Origin: Streptomyces sp. NBC_00569
GTDB lineage: Bacteria; Actinomycetota; Actinomycetes; Streptomycetales; Streptomycetaceae
DNA length: 64,000 nt
Reading direction: 5' to 3'
NCBI RefSeq assembly: GCF_036345255.1
Contig: NZ_CP107783.1
Span: forward strand, 5,371,001 to 5,435,000
Part shown: piece by piece, positions 1-9,295 of the stretch
Layout of the letters: the number at the start of each line of letters is the position of its first letter
How positions within the stretch are numbered: the first letter of the stretch is position 1
Notes under the pieces: generated by a model
Told to the model about the DNA's origin: nothing
What the model saw: only the letters and a program-made list of their open reading frames with translations
Databases searched by the model: none
Program-made: the position numbers and the translations under genes

Positions 1-1
1 G

Positions 2-910
2 CCTGCTGCTCCGGCGCCCGCTCCTGCCCCGGCTCCTGCTGTTCAGGCCGCGCCCGCACCGCAGGTGTCCGCTCCCGCCGCTCCCGCCGAACCCGCGCCC
101 GCGGCGCCGCCCGCCGGGGCCGCACCCGGCGCATGGCCCACCGCCGCCCCGGCTGGTGGCGGCAGGCGCCCCGGCGGGTGGCCCACGGCCGCGCCCACCG
201 GCGGAGGCGCCGGTGGAGGCCAGCCCTCCGCCGCGGCGCCCACGCCGCCCCCCGCCCAGCCCCAGCCGCAGGCACCCGCTCAGCCCCCCGCCGCGGCACC
301 GCCCGCCGCCGGAGGGCTCGACCCGCGCAGCCTGTGGCCGAACATCCTCGAAGTGGTCAAGAACAAGCGCCGCTTCACCTGGATCCTGCTCAGCCAGAAC
401 GCGCAGGTGACCGGCTTCGACGGCACGACCCTCCAGCTCGGCTTCCTGAACGCCGGAGCCCGGGACAACTTCGCGAGCAGCGGCAGCGAAGACGTCCTGC
501 GGACAGCGCTGGCCGAGCAGTTCGGCGTCCACTGGAAGGTCGAGGCGGTCGTCGACCCCTCGGGCGGCGGCGGTGGCGGCGGCCAGGCACCGCCCCCCGC
601 CCCGGGCGGCGGCTATCCGGGCCACGGCGGCGGTGGCGCTCCCGCAGCCCCGACCTCGCCGCGCCCGCCGGCCCCGCAGGCCCAGGCCCCGGCAGCGCCG
701 AGACCCCCTGACCGGTCCGCCCCGCAGGCGTCCGCACCCGCCCCGGCTCCCGCGCCGAGACCGGCCGCCCCGGAGCCGCCCCCGGTCTCCATCGAGGACG
801 ACATCCCGGCGGACGACGACCCCGACCTCGACGAGTCGGTCCTCTCCGGCCACGACCTGATCGTCCGCGAGCTCGGCGCGACGGTCGTCGAGGAGTTCAC
901 GAACGAGTAG
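2..910 (+). CDS. dnaX: DNA polymerase III subunit gamma/tau, C-terminal part (5' end outside window)
   Basis: The frame is open from the first bases of the window to the stop at 908-910, so only about 302 C-terminal residues are seen. The visible part begins with a long Pro/Ala/Gly-rich linker. A compact domain follows (roughly residues 100-180 of the fragment) with a SLWPNILEVVKNKRRFTW-type motif, as in actinobacterial DnaX after the ATPase and collar domains. A second Pro/Ala linker and an acidic tail ending in EEFTNE close the protein. Gamma/tau loads the beta clamp and bridges polymerase and helicase. The AAA+ part lies upstream and cannot be checked. Synteny with purD supports the call. 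Confidence 0.85.
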   Translation, partial: PAAPAPAPAPAPAVQAAPAPQVSAPAAPAEPAPAAPPAGAAPGAWPTAAPAGGGRRPGGWPTAAPTGGGAGGGQPSAAAPTPPPAQPQPQAPAQPPAAAPPAAGGLDPRSLWPNILEVVKNKRRFTWILLSQNAQVTGFDGTTLQLGFLNAGARDNFASSGSEDVLRTALAEQFGVHWKVEAVVDPSGGGGGGGQAPPPAPGGGYPGHGGGGAPAAPTSPRPPAPQAQAPAAPRPPDRSAPQASAPAPAPAPRPAAPEPPPVSIEDDIPADDDPDLDESVLSGHDLIVRELGATVVEEFTNE

Positions 911-1120
911 GCGGCGGCAGCAGGGGTCAGGCGGCCGCGCCCGCGCAGAGCAGTCCCGCCCACGGGGAGCAGTGCCCACCGGGCCGCACCCCCCGCCCCC
1001 GGAATGCCGCCGGACCGGGCCCCGGCACCCCGTCTCATGGAGAAACGCACGAACCCCCAGCGCCCCCGTGCTCGGCGGCCCGTACAAGAGCACACCGGCC
1101 CGCCGCCTATGCTGGCTGGC

Positions 1121-2374
1121 GTGAAGGTCCTTGTCATCGGCAGCGGCGCCCGCGAACACGCCCTGTGCCGCTCACTGTCCCTCGACCCCGACGTCACCGC
1201 GCTGCACTGCGCGCCCGGCAACGCAGGAATCGCCGAGGTCGCCGAGCTGCACCCGGTCGACGCCCTCGACGGCGTCGCCGTGGCCCGGCTGGCCGGTGAG
1301 CTGGCCGCCGACCTCGTCGTGGTCGGTCCGGAGGCACCCCTTGTCGCAGGGGTCGCCGACGCCGTACGCGCCGCGGGCATCCCCTGCTTCGGCCCCTCCG
1401 GGGAAGCCGCACAGCTGGAGGGTTCCAAGGCGTTCGCCAAGGACGTGATGGCGGGGGCCGGCGTGCCCACCGCCCGCTCGTACGTCTGCACCACCCCGGA
1501 CGAGGTCGACGAGGCGCTCGACGCCTTCGGCGCCCCGTACGTGGTCAAGGACGACGGGCTCGCGGCCGGCAAGGGCGTCGTCGTGACCGACGACCTCGAG
1601 GCCGCTCGCGCGCACGCCAACGCCTGTGACCGCGTCGTCATCGAGGAGTTCCTCGACGGCCCCGAGGTGTCGCTCTTCGCGATCACCGACGGCGTGACCG
1701 TCGTCCCCCTCCAGCCCGCGCAGGACTTCAAGCGCGCGCTCGACGGCGACGCGGGCCCCAACACCGGTGGCATGGGAGCCTATTCGCCGCTGCCGTGGGC
1801 CGACCCGAAGCTCGTCGACGAGGTCATGGAGACGGTCCTCCAGCCGACCGTCGACGAACTGCGCCGCCGCGGCACGGCCTTCTCGGGTCTGCTGTACGCG
1901 GGACTCGCGATCACCTCGCGCGGCGTACGCGTCATCGAGTTCAACGCCCGGTTCGGCGACCCGGAGACCCAGGTCGTCCTGGCCCGCCTCAAGACCCCGC
2001 TCGCGGGCGTCCTCCTCGCCTCGGCCGACGGCACGCTCGCGGACCTGCCGCCCCTGCGCTGGAGCGACGAGGCGGCCGTGACCGTGGTCGTGGCCTCCCA
2101 CAACTACCCGGAGACGCCGCGCACCGGCGACCCCATCACCGGGCTCGCCGACGTGGCCGCGCAGGATGCGCCCCACGCGTACGTCCTGCACGCCGGGACG
2201 AAGCGGGACGGGGACGCCGTCGTCAGCGCCGGCGGCCGCGTGCTCTCGGTGACCGCGACCGGCTCGGACCTCACGCAGGCCCGCGTACGCGCCTACGCGG
2301 CGCTGTCGCGCATCGGCCTCGACGGCTCGCAGCACCGCACCGACATCGCGGCGAAGGCGGCCGCGGAGGCCTGA
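1121..2374 (+). CDS. purD: Phosphoribosylamine--glycine ligase (GAR synthetase)
   Basis: PurD ligates glycine to 5-phosphoribosylamine with ATP, the second step of de novo purine synthesis. The protein starts [16 protein letters not shown], the conserved N-terminal nucleotide-fold motif. It carries the ATP-grasp segment with [11 protein letters not shown] and the family signature RFGDPETQ near residue 290. The length of 417 aa fits bacterial PurD. The GTG at 1121 is preferred because the family start MKVLVIG falls exactly there; an in-frame ATG at 1109 and longer extensions add nonconserved residues. It lies 210 bp after dnaX on the same strand, with other pur genes spread over the next 18 kb. 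Confidence 0.95.
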   Translation: MKVLVIGSGAREHALCRSLSLDPDVTALHCAPGNAGIAEVAELHPVDALDGVAVARLAGELAADLVVVGPEAPLVAGVADAVRAAGIPCFGPSGEAAQLEGSKAFAKDVMAGAGVPTARSYVCTTPDEVDEALDAFGAPYVVKDDGLAAGKGVVVTDDLEAARAHANACDRVVIEEFLDGPEVSLFAITDGVTVVPLQPAQDFKRALDGDAGPNTGGMGAYSPLPWADPKLVDEVMETVLQPTVDELRRRGTAFSGLLYAGLAITSRGVRVIEFNARFGDPETQVVLARLKTPLAGVLLASADGTLADLPPLRWSDEAAVTVVVASHNYPETPRTGDPITGLADVAAQDAPHAYVLHAGTKRDGDAVVSAGGRVLSVTATGSDLTQARVRAYAALSRIGLDGSQHRTDIAAKAAAEA

Positions 2375-2627
2375 CCGGAAGCCTCACCTGCGTGAACCTC
2401 AGGCCCTTGATCCGAAGCGGATCAGGGGCCTGAATGTCATCCACCTCTACCCAAAGCCATTCCATCGAGTGACCGCTCGGCCATCCGGCTGACGATGCCT
2501 TGTGCCCCAACTAGGGTGCGGCGCATGCGTTCCGGCACTTGGCCCACCGGCATTGCGATGTCAGTGACGGGTGCCACAGTGGGGGAGTGGACAACGCCAT
2601 GAGTGCAGGCAACATAGGCAGCAGGGG

Positions 2628-4511
2628 GTGACGTCGGTCGTGTCCGGTATGGGTGCGGAGGTGGGCGCGCAGGCCGCGCGCTCCCGGGCTCTCGCGGTGC
2701 TGCGCGTCCGCGGCAGAGCGCTGGCCGTCGCCCTGCTGCCCGCGGCCTTCGCGGTCGTGCTGACCGCGGGCGCCACCACCGGGCACATGGGCGGCGACGG
2801 CTGGCGGACGGCGCGGTGGATCGTCACGGTCGTCGCCCTGGTCGTCCTGGCCGCGGCGGCGGGCATCGCCCTCGTGGTGGCCCGCGCCCGCCCGGCGGTC
2901 AGCCCGACGGTGCCGATCGCCGAGGAGCGGGCCCCGGATCTCTACCGCCTGGTGCGCGATCTGGCCGACCGGCTCGACGTTCCGGCCCCCTCGGCCATAG
3001 CGCTCACCCCGGACTGCGACAGCTGGCTGGAGGACCGTACGCATCCCGCGCACGGACCGCCCAGACCCAAGGACGACGAGGGCCGGATCCCACGTGACGC
3101 CGACGACCCGGGGATCCGGGGCGGCGCGGGCAGAGGCCGGGTGCCCGCCGCGCCCGTCCTGGTCATCGGCTCCCCCTTCCTGTGGTGGATGCGCGTGGGC
3201 GAGCTGCGCGCCGTACTCGCCCCGGTCGTCGCCGGTACGGGGCCGTCGGCGCACCCGGACATAGCTGCCGCGCGCCGCTTCGTACGGGGCCTGGACGCGG
3301 CGGTCGCCGTCGCCGCGGCGCCCGGTCGCGGACCGCTGGGGAGAGCGGTCCTCGGTTGCGTCGGCTGGGTCGTGCGCCTGCTCCTTCGCAGCTGCCGGGA
3401 TCACGCGGGCGAGATGGAGCGCGGGGTCGCCGCGGCCGCCGCCGAGCGCGCACAGACTGTGGACTACGGCGTGCGGATCGTCGCCCAGGAGCAGGTGGGC
3501 CTGGCCTACGCGGGCTGGGACCGGCTCCTCACCCGGGTCGCGCTGCCCGCCTGGCGCATGGGGCGCTGGCCCTCCCGTCTGGACGTGGGCGTCGTCGCCG
3601 CCCTCACCGAGCTGTCCCGGCGCGATCGCCTCGCCGAGGGCTTCGCCTCCCGGCTCGGGGAGCGGCCCGCCTGCGATCTGCTGGAGGAGCCGGGCACGGT
3701 GGACGAGGCGGCGTCGCTGCTCGCGGCCCGGCTGTTCCACGGAGGCCCCGCCGAGCCGGGCCCCGACTGGGCGCCGGTCGACTGGCAGGAGTATCCGGAC
3801 GAGGTCGTGGACCGTAAGTGGCGCATGGACGCCGCGCGCCTGCACCGCGTCCTCGACGCACTGGGCGTACGCCGCTCCGCGGATCCCACGTCCCCCGACC
3901 CCGAGGGCCCGACACTCGCCCGGGTGATGGACCACCTCGCGACGGCGACGCGCGCCGGGGACTCCGTGGGACCCGTGGCCCCCGTGGACCCGGACGATCC
4001 CACCGTGCCCGCCGAGGACCTCACCGTCGCCGCCGGCACCGACCCCACCGTCTCCCCCGACGACGACGCCACCACCCTCGAGGACCTCGAAGAGGCCGAG
4101 GACCGAGAGGACACCCCCACCGCTCGGCTCGCCGCCGGCCTGAGTGCCGAGTCGGCCCGCGAGGAGAGCGAGCGCCCCGCCCCGCCCGCGCCCGCCGCCG
4201 GACAGGGGCCCGACGGCGCGCTGTGGGGCGAGGCCATGCTCCCGCTCTTCCCGCTCCAACCACCCCGTACGGGACGCGAGTTGGTGGCCGATCACGTCAC
4301 GGCGATGGTGTGCTGCGCCGCCGTGGACACGGCCGGAGCCGCCCCCGGCCTCGACTGGCTGGACGGCCCCTCGCTCCTGGTCGACGGCGAGCGCGCCAAG
4401 GACCTGACCCCGCGAGTCCTGAGCCTCGTGGAAGAGGGAGACCCGGAGCCTCTGCGTGCCTGGCTCGCCCGCCTCGGCATCCGCCCGGAGAAGCCGGTCC
4501 GGCTGGTGTAG
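2628..4511 (+). CDS. Membrane protein with a degenerate M48-like peptidase fold
   Basis: About 627 aa. Two hydrophobic segments (about residues 35-55 and 65-87) precede a region laid out like M48 membrane peptidases: an RAPDLYRLVRDLADRLDVPAPSAI-type stretch, then VLVIGSPF, then GELRAVLAP. In active M48 enzymes this last motif continues into the zinc motif HELGH, but here the slot (about residues 199-203) reads PVVAG, so the two His and the Glu are missing. The remainder is acidic and Ala/Pro-rich (DPTVSPDDDATTLEDLEEAEDRE) with a compact C-terminal domain. The GTG at 2628 is chosen ahead of the first hydrophobic segment; the ATG at 2649 is an alternative. Function unknown; probably a non-catalytic descendant. 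Confidence 0.7.
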   Translation: MTSVVSGMGAEVGAQAARSRALAVLRVRGRALAVALLPAAFAVVLTAGATTGHMGGDGWRTARWIVTVVALVVLAAAAGIALVVARARPAVSPTVPIAEERAPDLYRLVRDLADRLDVPAPSAIALTPDCDSWLEDRTHPAHGPPRPKDDEGRIPRDADDPGIRGGAGRGRVPAAPVLVIGSPFLWWMRVGELRAVLAPVVAGTGPSAHPDIAAARRFVRGLDAAVAVAAAPGRGPLGRAVLGCVGWVVRLLLRSCRDHAGEMERGVAAAAAERAQTVDYGVRIVAQEQVGLAYAGWDRLLTRVALPAWRMGRWPSRLDVGVVAALTELSRRDRLAEGFASRLGERPACDLLEEPGTVDEAASLLAARLFHGGPAEPGPDWAPVDWQEYPDEVVDRKWRMDAARLHRVLDALGVRRSADPTSPDPEGPTLARVMDHLATATRAGDSVGPVAPVDPDDPTVPAEDLTVAAGTDPTVSPDDDATTLEDLEEAEDREDTPTARLAAGLSAESAREESERPAPPAPAAGQGPDGALWGEAMLPLFPLQPPRTGRELVADHVTAMVCCAAVDTAGAAPGLDWLDGPSLLVDGERAKDLTPRVLSLVEEGDPEPLRAWLARLGIRPEKPVRLV

Positions 4512-4714
4512 CCCGCGACGGCAATCGCGGCACACCCGCATCCCGCGCCTCGCGCATCCGCACCGCCCACGCCCCCACCTCCGGAGGTCCACGTTCCGTT
4601 CACGTCAATTCGCGACGAACGGTGACGGAGTGCGTGCGTAATGTGATGTGCTGGGGCCGGTCGCTGACAGACGGAGCGCACAAGGGCTCGGGGGAGCGAG
4701 GGAGGGAAGCGGGC

Positions 4715-6256
4715 ATGGGGCCGGAACGGGAGGGGCAGAAGGCCGGACGGCCGGAACGCGCGCGGTCACCCCGCACCATCCGCCGCTGGGAGTCGGGCGC
4801 GCTCGCCCACGCCGTGAGCGACCCCTTCGGCCAGGGCCCCCTGCCGTGGCTGCGCGGCAGCGAGCACTACTTCGACGACACGGGCCAGGTGGTCCCCTGG
4901 TACGTCGACCACGTCCCCCAGCCCGGCGCGAGCACCATCGCGACCAGCATCCCGAGCCCCCGTACGGGCGGCCCCCGCATGGCCGACGACGTGCACCGCC
5001 AGATCAAGGGCTTCACGTCGACCGGAGCAGCCGCCCCCGGCGAGGCGATCGACTTCCACATCACGGTGGACCCGCCCCAGCAGTTCAGCGTCGACATCTA
5101 CCGCATCGGCCACTACGGCGGCGACGGCGCCAGCAAGATCATCACCAGCCCGCGGCTCTCCGGCATCGTCCAGCCGCCCCCGCTCACCGCGGACCGCACG
5201 GTCTCCTGCCACCACTGGTGGCTGTCCTGGCGCCTGCAGATCCCGTCGTTCTGGAACGTGGGGGCGTACGTGGCCGTCCTCACCACCGTCGACGGCTACC
5301 GCTCGCACGTCCCGTTCACGGTCCGCGACAGCCGCCCCGCCGACCTCCTCCTGCTTCTGCCGGACGTGACCTGGCAGGCGTACAACCTCTACCCGGAGGA
5401 CGGGCACACGGGGGCGAGTCTCTACCACGCGTGGGACGCGGAAGGGCGGCTGCTCGGCGAGGGTGACGCCGCGACGACGGTCTCCTTCGACCGCCCGTAC
5501 GCCGGCGCGGGCCTCCCCCTGCACGTCGGCCACGCCTACGACTTCATCCGCTGGGCCGAGCGGTACGGCTACGACCTCGCGTACGCCGACGCCCGCGACC
5601 TGCACGCGGGCCGCATCGACCCGACCCGCTACCGGGGCCTCGTCTTCCCCGGCCACGACGAGTACTGGTCGACGCCGATGCGCCGCACCACCGAAGCGGC
5701 CCGCGAGCACGGCACCTCGCTCGTGTTCCTCTCCGCCAACACCATGTACTGGCAGGTGGAGCTGGGCCCGTCCCCGTCCGGTGTGCCGGACCGGCTGCTC
5801 ACCTGCCACAAGCGCAGGGCACCCGGGAAGTCCGCCCTGTGGCGCGAGATCGACCGCCCCGAGCAGCAGCTCATGGGCATCCAGTACGCGGGCCGCGTCC
5901 CCGAGCCGCACCCCCTCGTCGTGCGGAACGCGGACCACTGGCTGTGGGAGGCCACCGGGGCGCACGAGGGCGACGAGATCGACGGCCTGGTCGCCGGCGA
6001 GGCCGACCGCTACTTCCCGCGCACCGCGCTGCCCGAGCACGAGGACCGCATCCTGCTCGCCCACTCGCCCTACCGCGACGGCGAGCGGGCGCCGCGCCAC
6101 CAGGAGACGTCCCTGTACCGGGCGCCGTCCGGATCGCTGGTCTTCGCGTCCGGCACGTTCGCCTGGTCCCCGGCGCTCGACCGCCCGGGCCACGTCGACC
6201 CGCGGATCCAGCGCGCGACGGCCAACCTCCTCGACCGGATCTGCAAACGCGTCTGA
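4715..6256 (+). CDS. N,N-dimethylformamidase large-subunit-like protein
   Basis: 513 aa. After a basic N-terminus the sequence follows the DMFase beta-subunit C-terminal domain family: DIYRIGHYGG near residue 128, a lysine/tryptophan-rich middle, then FPGHDEYWS and a SANTMYW-type segment. In characterised amidohydrolases of this family the HDEYW region helps bind an active-site iron. Substrate here is unknown; actinobacterial relatives are usually annotated only by domain. The ATG at 4715 has a good ribosome site (GGAGGGAA at 4701) and is preferred over the longer open frame, which overlaps the previous gene. No small-subunit gene lies beside it, so true dimethylformamidase activity is doubtful. 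Confidence 0.7.
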   Translation: MGPEREGQKAGRPERARSPRTIRRWESGALAHAVSDPFGQGPLPWLRGSEHYFDDTGQVVPWYVDHVPQPGASTIATSIPSPRTGGPRMADDVHRQIKGFTSTGAAAPGEAIDFHITVDPPQQFSVDIYRIGHYGGDGASKIITSPRLSGIVQPPPLTADRTVSCHHWWLSWRLQIPSFWNVGAYVAVLTTVDGYRSHVPFTVRDSRPADLLLLLPDVTWQAYNLYPEDGHTGASLYHAWDAEGRLLGEGDAATTVSFDRPYAGAGLPLHVGHAYDFIRWAERYGYDLAYADARDLHAGRIDPTRYRGLVFPGHDEYWSTPMRRTTEAAREHGTSLVFLSANTMYWQVELGPSPSGVPDRLLTCHKRRAPGKSALWREIDRPEQQLMGIQYAGRVPEPHPLVVRNADHWLWEATGAHEGDEIDGLVAGEADRYFPRTALPEHEDRILLAHSPYRDGERAPRHQETSLYRAPSGSLVFASGTFAWSPALDRPGHVDPRIQRATANLLDRICKRV

Positions 6257-6360
6257 CCCGTCCCGCCCCGACGCTGCCGCACCCGTCGGACCCGTGGCCA
6301 AAACTCGTCCCCGTATGAGCGAGAATCAGGTGCACTCGTACATATCCACGGGGAGGAACC

Positions 6361-7257
6361 GTGTCCGGATTCGTCGAAAAGCCCGAACCCCAGCAGGTGC
6401 CGGGCCTGGTACACCTCCACACCGGCAAGGTGCGGGACCTGTACCGGAACGAGGCGGGCGACCTCGTGATGGTCGCCTCCGACCGCATGTCCGCCTATGA
6501 CTGGGTGCTGCCCACCCCCATCCCCGACAAGGGCCGCGTGCTCACGCAGCTGTCGCTGTGGTGGTTCGGCCAGCTCTCCGACCTGGTCCCCAACCACGTC
6601 CTGTCGACCGAGCTGCCGCCCGGTGCCCCCGCCGACTGGGAGGGCCGCACCCTCATCTGCAAGTCGCTGCGCATGGTCCCCGTCGAGTGCGTGGCCCGCG
6701 GCTATCTCACGGGCTCCGGCCTCGTCGAGTACAACGACTCGCGCACGGTCTGCGGCCTCGCCCTGCCCGAGGGCCTGACCGACGGCTCGGAGCTGCCCGC
6801 CCCGATCTTCACGCCCGCCACGAAGGCCGAGGTCGGCGAGCACGACGAGAACGTGTCGTACGAGGAGGTGGCCCGCCAGGTCGGCGCGGAGACCGCCGCC
6901 GAGCTGCGCCGGATGACGCTCGCCGTCTACGGCCGGGCCCGGGACATCGCGCGTGAGCGCGGCGTGATCCTCGCGGACACCAAGTTCGAGTTCGGCTTCG
7001 ACGGCGAGACGCTGATCCTCGGCGACGAGGTCCTCACCCCGGACTCGTCCCGCTTCTGGCCCGCGGCCGAGTGGGAGCCGGGTCACGCGCAGCCGTCGTT
7101 CGACAAGCAGTACGTGCGGGACTGGCTGACGGGCCCCGAGTCGGGCTGGGACCGCAAGAGCGAGCAGCCGCCGCCCGCGCTGCCGCAGCAGGTCGTGGAC
7201 GCGACGCGCGCCAAGTACATCGAGGCGTACGAGCGCCTGACCGGCGTCAGCTGGTAG
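6361..7257 (+). CDS. purC: Phosphoribosylaminoimidazole-succinocarboxamide synthase (SAICAR synthetase)
   Basis: PurC joins aspartate to CAIR with ATP, a late step of purine synthesis. The 298-aa protein contains HTGKVRDLY near residue 20, VASDRMSAYDWVLP, the VECVARGYLTGSG motif around residue 115 and LADTKFEFGFD near residue 205, all typical of the family. The GTG at 6361 sits just after a GGGGAGGAA ribosome site. The length matches bacterial and yeast-type enzymes. A strong inverted repeat follows the stop, so transcription probably ends before the convergent tRNA gene. Separated from purD by two unrelated genes. Confidence 0.95.
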   Translation: MSGFVEKPEPQQVPGLVHLHTGKVRDLYRNEAGDLVMVASDRMSAYDWVLPTPIPDKGRVLTQLSLWWFGQLSDLVPNHVLSTELPPGAPADWEGRTLICKSLRMVPVECVARGYLTGSGLVEYNDSRTVCGLALPEGLTDGSELPAPIFTPATKAEVGEHDENVSYEEVARQVGAETAAELRRMTLAVYGRARDIARERGVILADTKFEFGFDGETLILGDEVLTPDSSRFWPAAEWEPGHAQPSFDKQYVRDWLTGPESGWDRKSEQPPPALPQQVVDATRAKYIEAYERLTGVSW

Positions 7258-7278
7258 CGACGGCGCGCCGGATGCGCG

Positions 7279-7311
7279 AAAGCCCCCGGCACCTGAGGTG
7301 CCGGGGGCTTT
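7279..7311. terminator. Bidirectional intrinsic terminator between purC and tRNA-Gly
   Basis: A perfect 15-bp stem (AAAGCCCCCGGCACC pairing with its complement) closes a TGA loop, with A-rich and T-rich ends. It lies 22 bp after purC and just beyond the 3' end of the opposing tRNA-Gly gene, so it can serve both strands. Confidence 0.85.
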
Positions 7312-7314
7312 CTG

Positions 7315-7390
7315 TGGAGCGAACGACGAGGTTCGAACTCGCGACCTCAACCTTGGCAAGGTTGCGCTCTACCAACTGAGCTACGTTCGC
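7315..7390 (-). tRNA. tRNA-Gly (anticodon GCC), copy 1
   Basis: The reverse strand folds as a full cloverleaf: acceptor GCGAACG/CGTTCGC, D-arm GCTC/GAGC, anticodon loop TTGCCAA (anticodon GCC) and T-loop TTCGAAC. CCA is encoded. An identical copy lies at 11241-11316 in the same orientation, with the ABC/two-component unit between them. Confidence 0.97.
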
Positions 7391-7413
7391 ACTGCGCCGT
7401 GGCGCGAGAGCAA

Positions 7414-8022
7414 CTATACCCAACCTCGCTCCCGTGCGAGCCGCACCGCCGAGTGCCGGTTCTCGGCGCCGAGTTTCGAGACGGCGGACGACAGATAGTT
7501 GCGCACGGTCCCCTGCGAGAGCGCGGCGCGCTCGGCGATCTCCGCGACGGGCGCCCCGTCGGCGGCGAATTCGAGCACCTCGGCCTCGCGCGCGGTCAGC
7601 GGGGAGTCGCCCGCGGCGATCGCGTCGGCCGCCAACTCCGGGTCCACATAACGGTTTCCCGCGTGCACGGTCCGAATGATCTCGGCGAGCCGCTGGGCAC
7701 TCACGGTCTTCGGCACGAACCCGCGCACCCCGGCGGACAGGGCCCGCTTCAGATGCCCGGGACGCCCATGGCCGGTCACGATCATGACCCGGCACGCGGG
7801 CAGTTCACCGCGCAGCGCTGTGGCGACCTTCACACCGTCGGCGCCCGGCATCTCCAGATCGAGCACGGCCACATCGGGCCGGTGCGCCCGCGCCATGGCG
7901 AGCGCCTCGGGCCCGGTGGCGGCCTCGGCGACGACGACGAGATCGTCCTCGAGGCCGAGCAGCGCGGCGAGCGCCCCGCGGATGAGGTGCTCGTCATCGG
8001 CGAGCAGCACGCGCACGGTCAC
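7414..8022 (-). CDS. NarL/LuxR-family response regulator
   Basis: 202 aa. The receiver domain (about 1-120) has the acidic pair DD at 9-10, phospho-acceptor Asp55 (in VAVLDLEMPG) and the conserved lysine in FVPKTVS. The C-terminal LuxR-type HTH (about 138-200) contains LTAREAEVLEFAADG and TVRNYLSSAVSKLGAENR. It overlaps the kinase gene by 4 bp (ATGA type) and is last in a four-gene minus-strand unit with the ABC permease and ATPase. Layout and kinase type resemble DesK/DesR-like systems that regulate an adjacent exporter; the signal is unknown. It may act at the inverted repeat upstream of the operon. Confidence 0.93.
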   Translation of the reverse strand: MTVRVLLADDEHLIRGALAALLGLEDDLVVVAEAATGPEALAMARAHRPDVAVLDLEMPGADGVKVATALRGELPACRVMIVTGHGRPGHLKRALSAGVRGFVPKTVSAQRLAEIIRTVHAGNRYVDPELAADAIAAGDSPLTAREAEVLEFAADGAPVAEIAERAALSQGTVRNYLSSAVSKLGAENRHSAVRLARERGWV

Positions 8023-9278
8023 CCGGCGCTCCTTTCGTACGCGGCGTCGCGCCGCGGTCCCACGGTGCGCCCGGCCAGCGGCACCTCGGCCACCACCCTG
8101 AACACCCCGTCCGCATCTGCCACCACACCCGCCTCAAGCGTCCCGTCGACCTCGGCGAGGCGCTCCCTCAGCCCGGCGAGCCCGGACCCGCCGCTCAGGG
8201 CCCCCGGGGACCCGGCCCCGTCGTTCTCCACGCTCAGGACCACCGCGTCCGGCCCCGTCCGTACGCCGATGTCGCAGCGCCGGGCGTCCCCGTGCCGCAG
8301 GACGTTCGTCGTGGCCTCGCGCACGACCCAGCCGAGGGCGGACTGCACGGGGCCGGGCAGTTCGGCGGCCGGGCCCGCCACGTTGCAGGAGATCCCCGCC
8401 GCGGTCAACACACCCTGCGCGCCCGCCAGTTCAGCTGCCAGATCGGCCTCGCGGTAACCGCGTACGACCTCCCGTACTTCCTTCTGCGACTCCTGGGCGA
8501 TGCGCTGGACCTCGGTCATCTGGTCCACGGCCTCGGGCCGCCCGCGCCGCGTGAGCTGCACCGCGAGCTCGCTCTTGAGCGCGATCACGGCGAGATTCCT
8601 GCCCATCACGTCATGGAGGTCGCGCCCGAACCGCAGCCGTTCCTCGGCGACGGCGAGCCGCGCCCTGGTCTCGCGTGCCTCGTCGAGTTCGTGGACGGCG
8701 TTGAGCAGCCAGACGGAGAATCCGGCGGTCAGGGCGAAGATCGCGGTGGTGAACAGCACGGTGGCCGCCGTGATGAGGGCGGCCGGCGCGGGCAGCCCGG
8801 ACGGCACGGACGCCGCCCCGGCACCGAGGGACGCGCCGAGCGCCGCGCCGATCACCCGCCTGCGGGTGCGCAGCCCGGGCGTGGCGCAGCCCGCGCCGAC
8901 CATGAGGATGCCGACGAAGAGGACGAGCGCCGTGCGGGTGCCGGCCTCCTCGTCCGCGGGCACCCGCAGCATCACGCCGAGCGTCCCCACGGAGATCGCG
9001 GCGGTGGCGACGCCGTACGCGATGACCAGGCGGACCGGCTGCTCGCGCCGGCCGCGCGTCCAGTCGAGCGCCTTGGACGTGGTCACCGCGCCGAGCACGG
9101 CGTGCGCGCAGAGCGCGAGGAGCAGGGTCCAGGCGAGCGCGGCCGGTACCTCACCGAAGGCGAGCGGGCCGAGCCAGAAGATCTCGACGAGCCCGAAGGA
9201 CTGCAGAGACCACCGTGTGTACGTCTCCACCTTCGCCGGGGTGCTCTTCCCCCGCCACCATGCGCCAGGCCGCCTCAT
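8019..9278 (-). CDS. Sensor histidine kinase (HisKA_3 type)
   Basis: 419 aa. The N-terminal half has about six hydrophobic segments (roughly residues 25-190). The phospho-acceptor motif FGRDLHDVMGRNLAVIALKSE has its histidine at 222. The C-terminal ATPase contains VVREATTNVLRHG (N box) and GSGLAGLRERL (G box), as in NarL-partnered kinases. The start is the ATG at 9278 (MRRPGAWW); the longer open frame would run into the permease gene. A GGGGTGGGG stretch precedes it. It follows the permease by 17 bp and overlaps the regulator, so the four genes are very likely one transcript. The ligand is not evident. Confidence 0.92.
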   Translation of the reverse strand: MRRPGAWWRGKSTPAKVETYTRWSLQSFGLVEIFWLGPLAFGEVPAALAWTLLLALCAHAVLGAVTTSKALDWTRGRREQPVRLVIAYGVATAAISVGTLGVMLRVPADEEAGTRTALVLFVGILMVGAGCATPGLRTRRRVIGAALGASLGAGAASVPSGLPAPAALITAATVLFTTAIFALTAGFSVWLLNAVHELDEARETRARLAVAEERLRFGRDLHDVMGRNLAVIALKSELAVQLTRRGRPEAVDQMTEVQRIAQESQKEVREVVRGYREADLAAELAGAQGVLTAAGISCNVAGPAAELPGPVQSALGWVVREATTNVLRHGDARRCDIGVRTGPDAVVLSVENDGAGSPGALSGGSGLAGLRERLAEVDGTLEAGVVADADGVFRVVAEVPLAGRTVGPRRDAAYERSAG

Positions 9279-9295
9279 GTCCCCACCCCGTCGGA

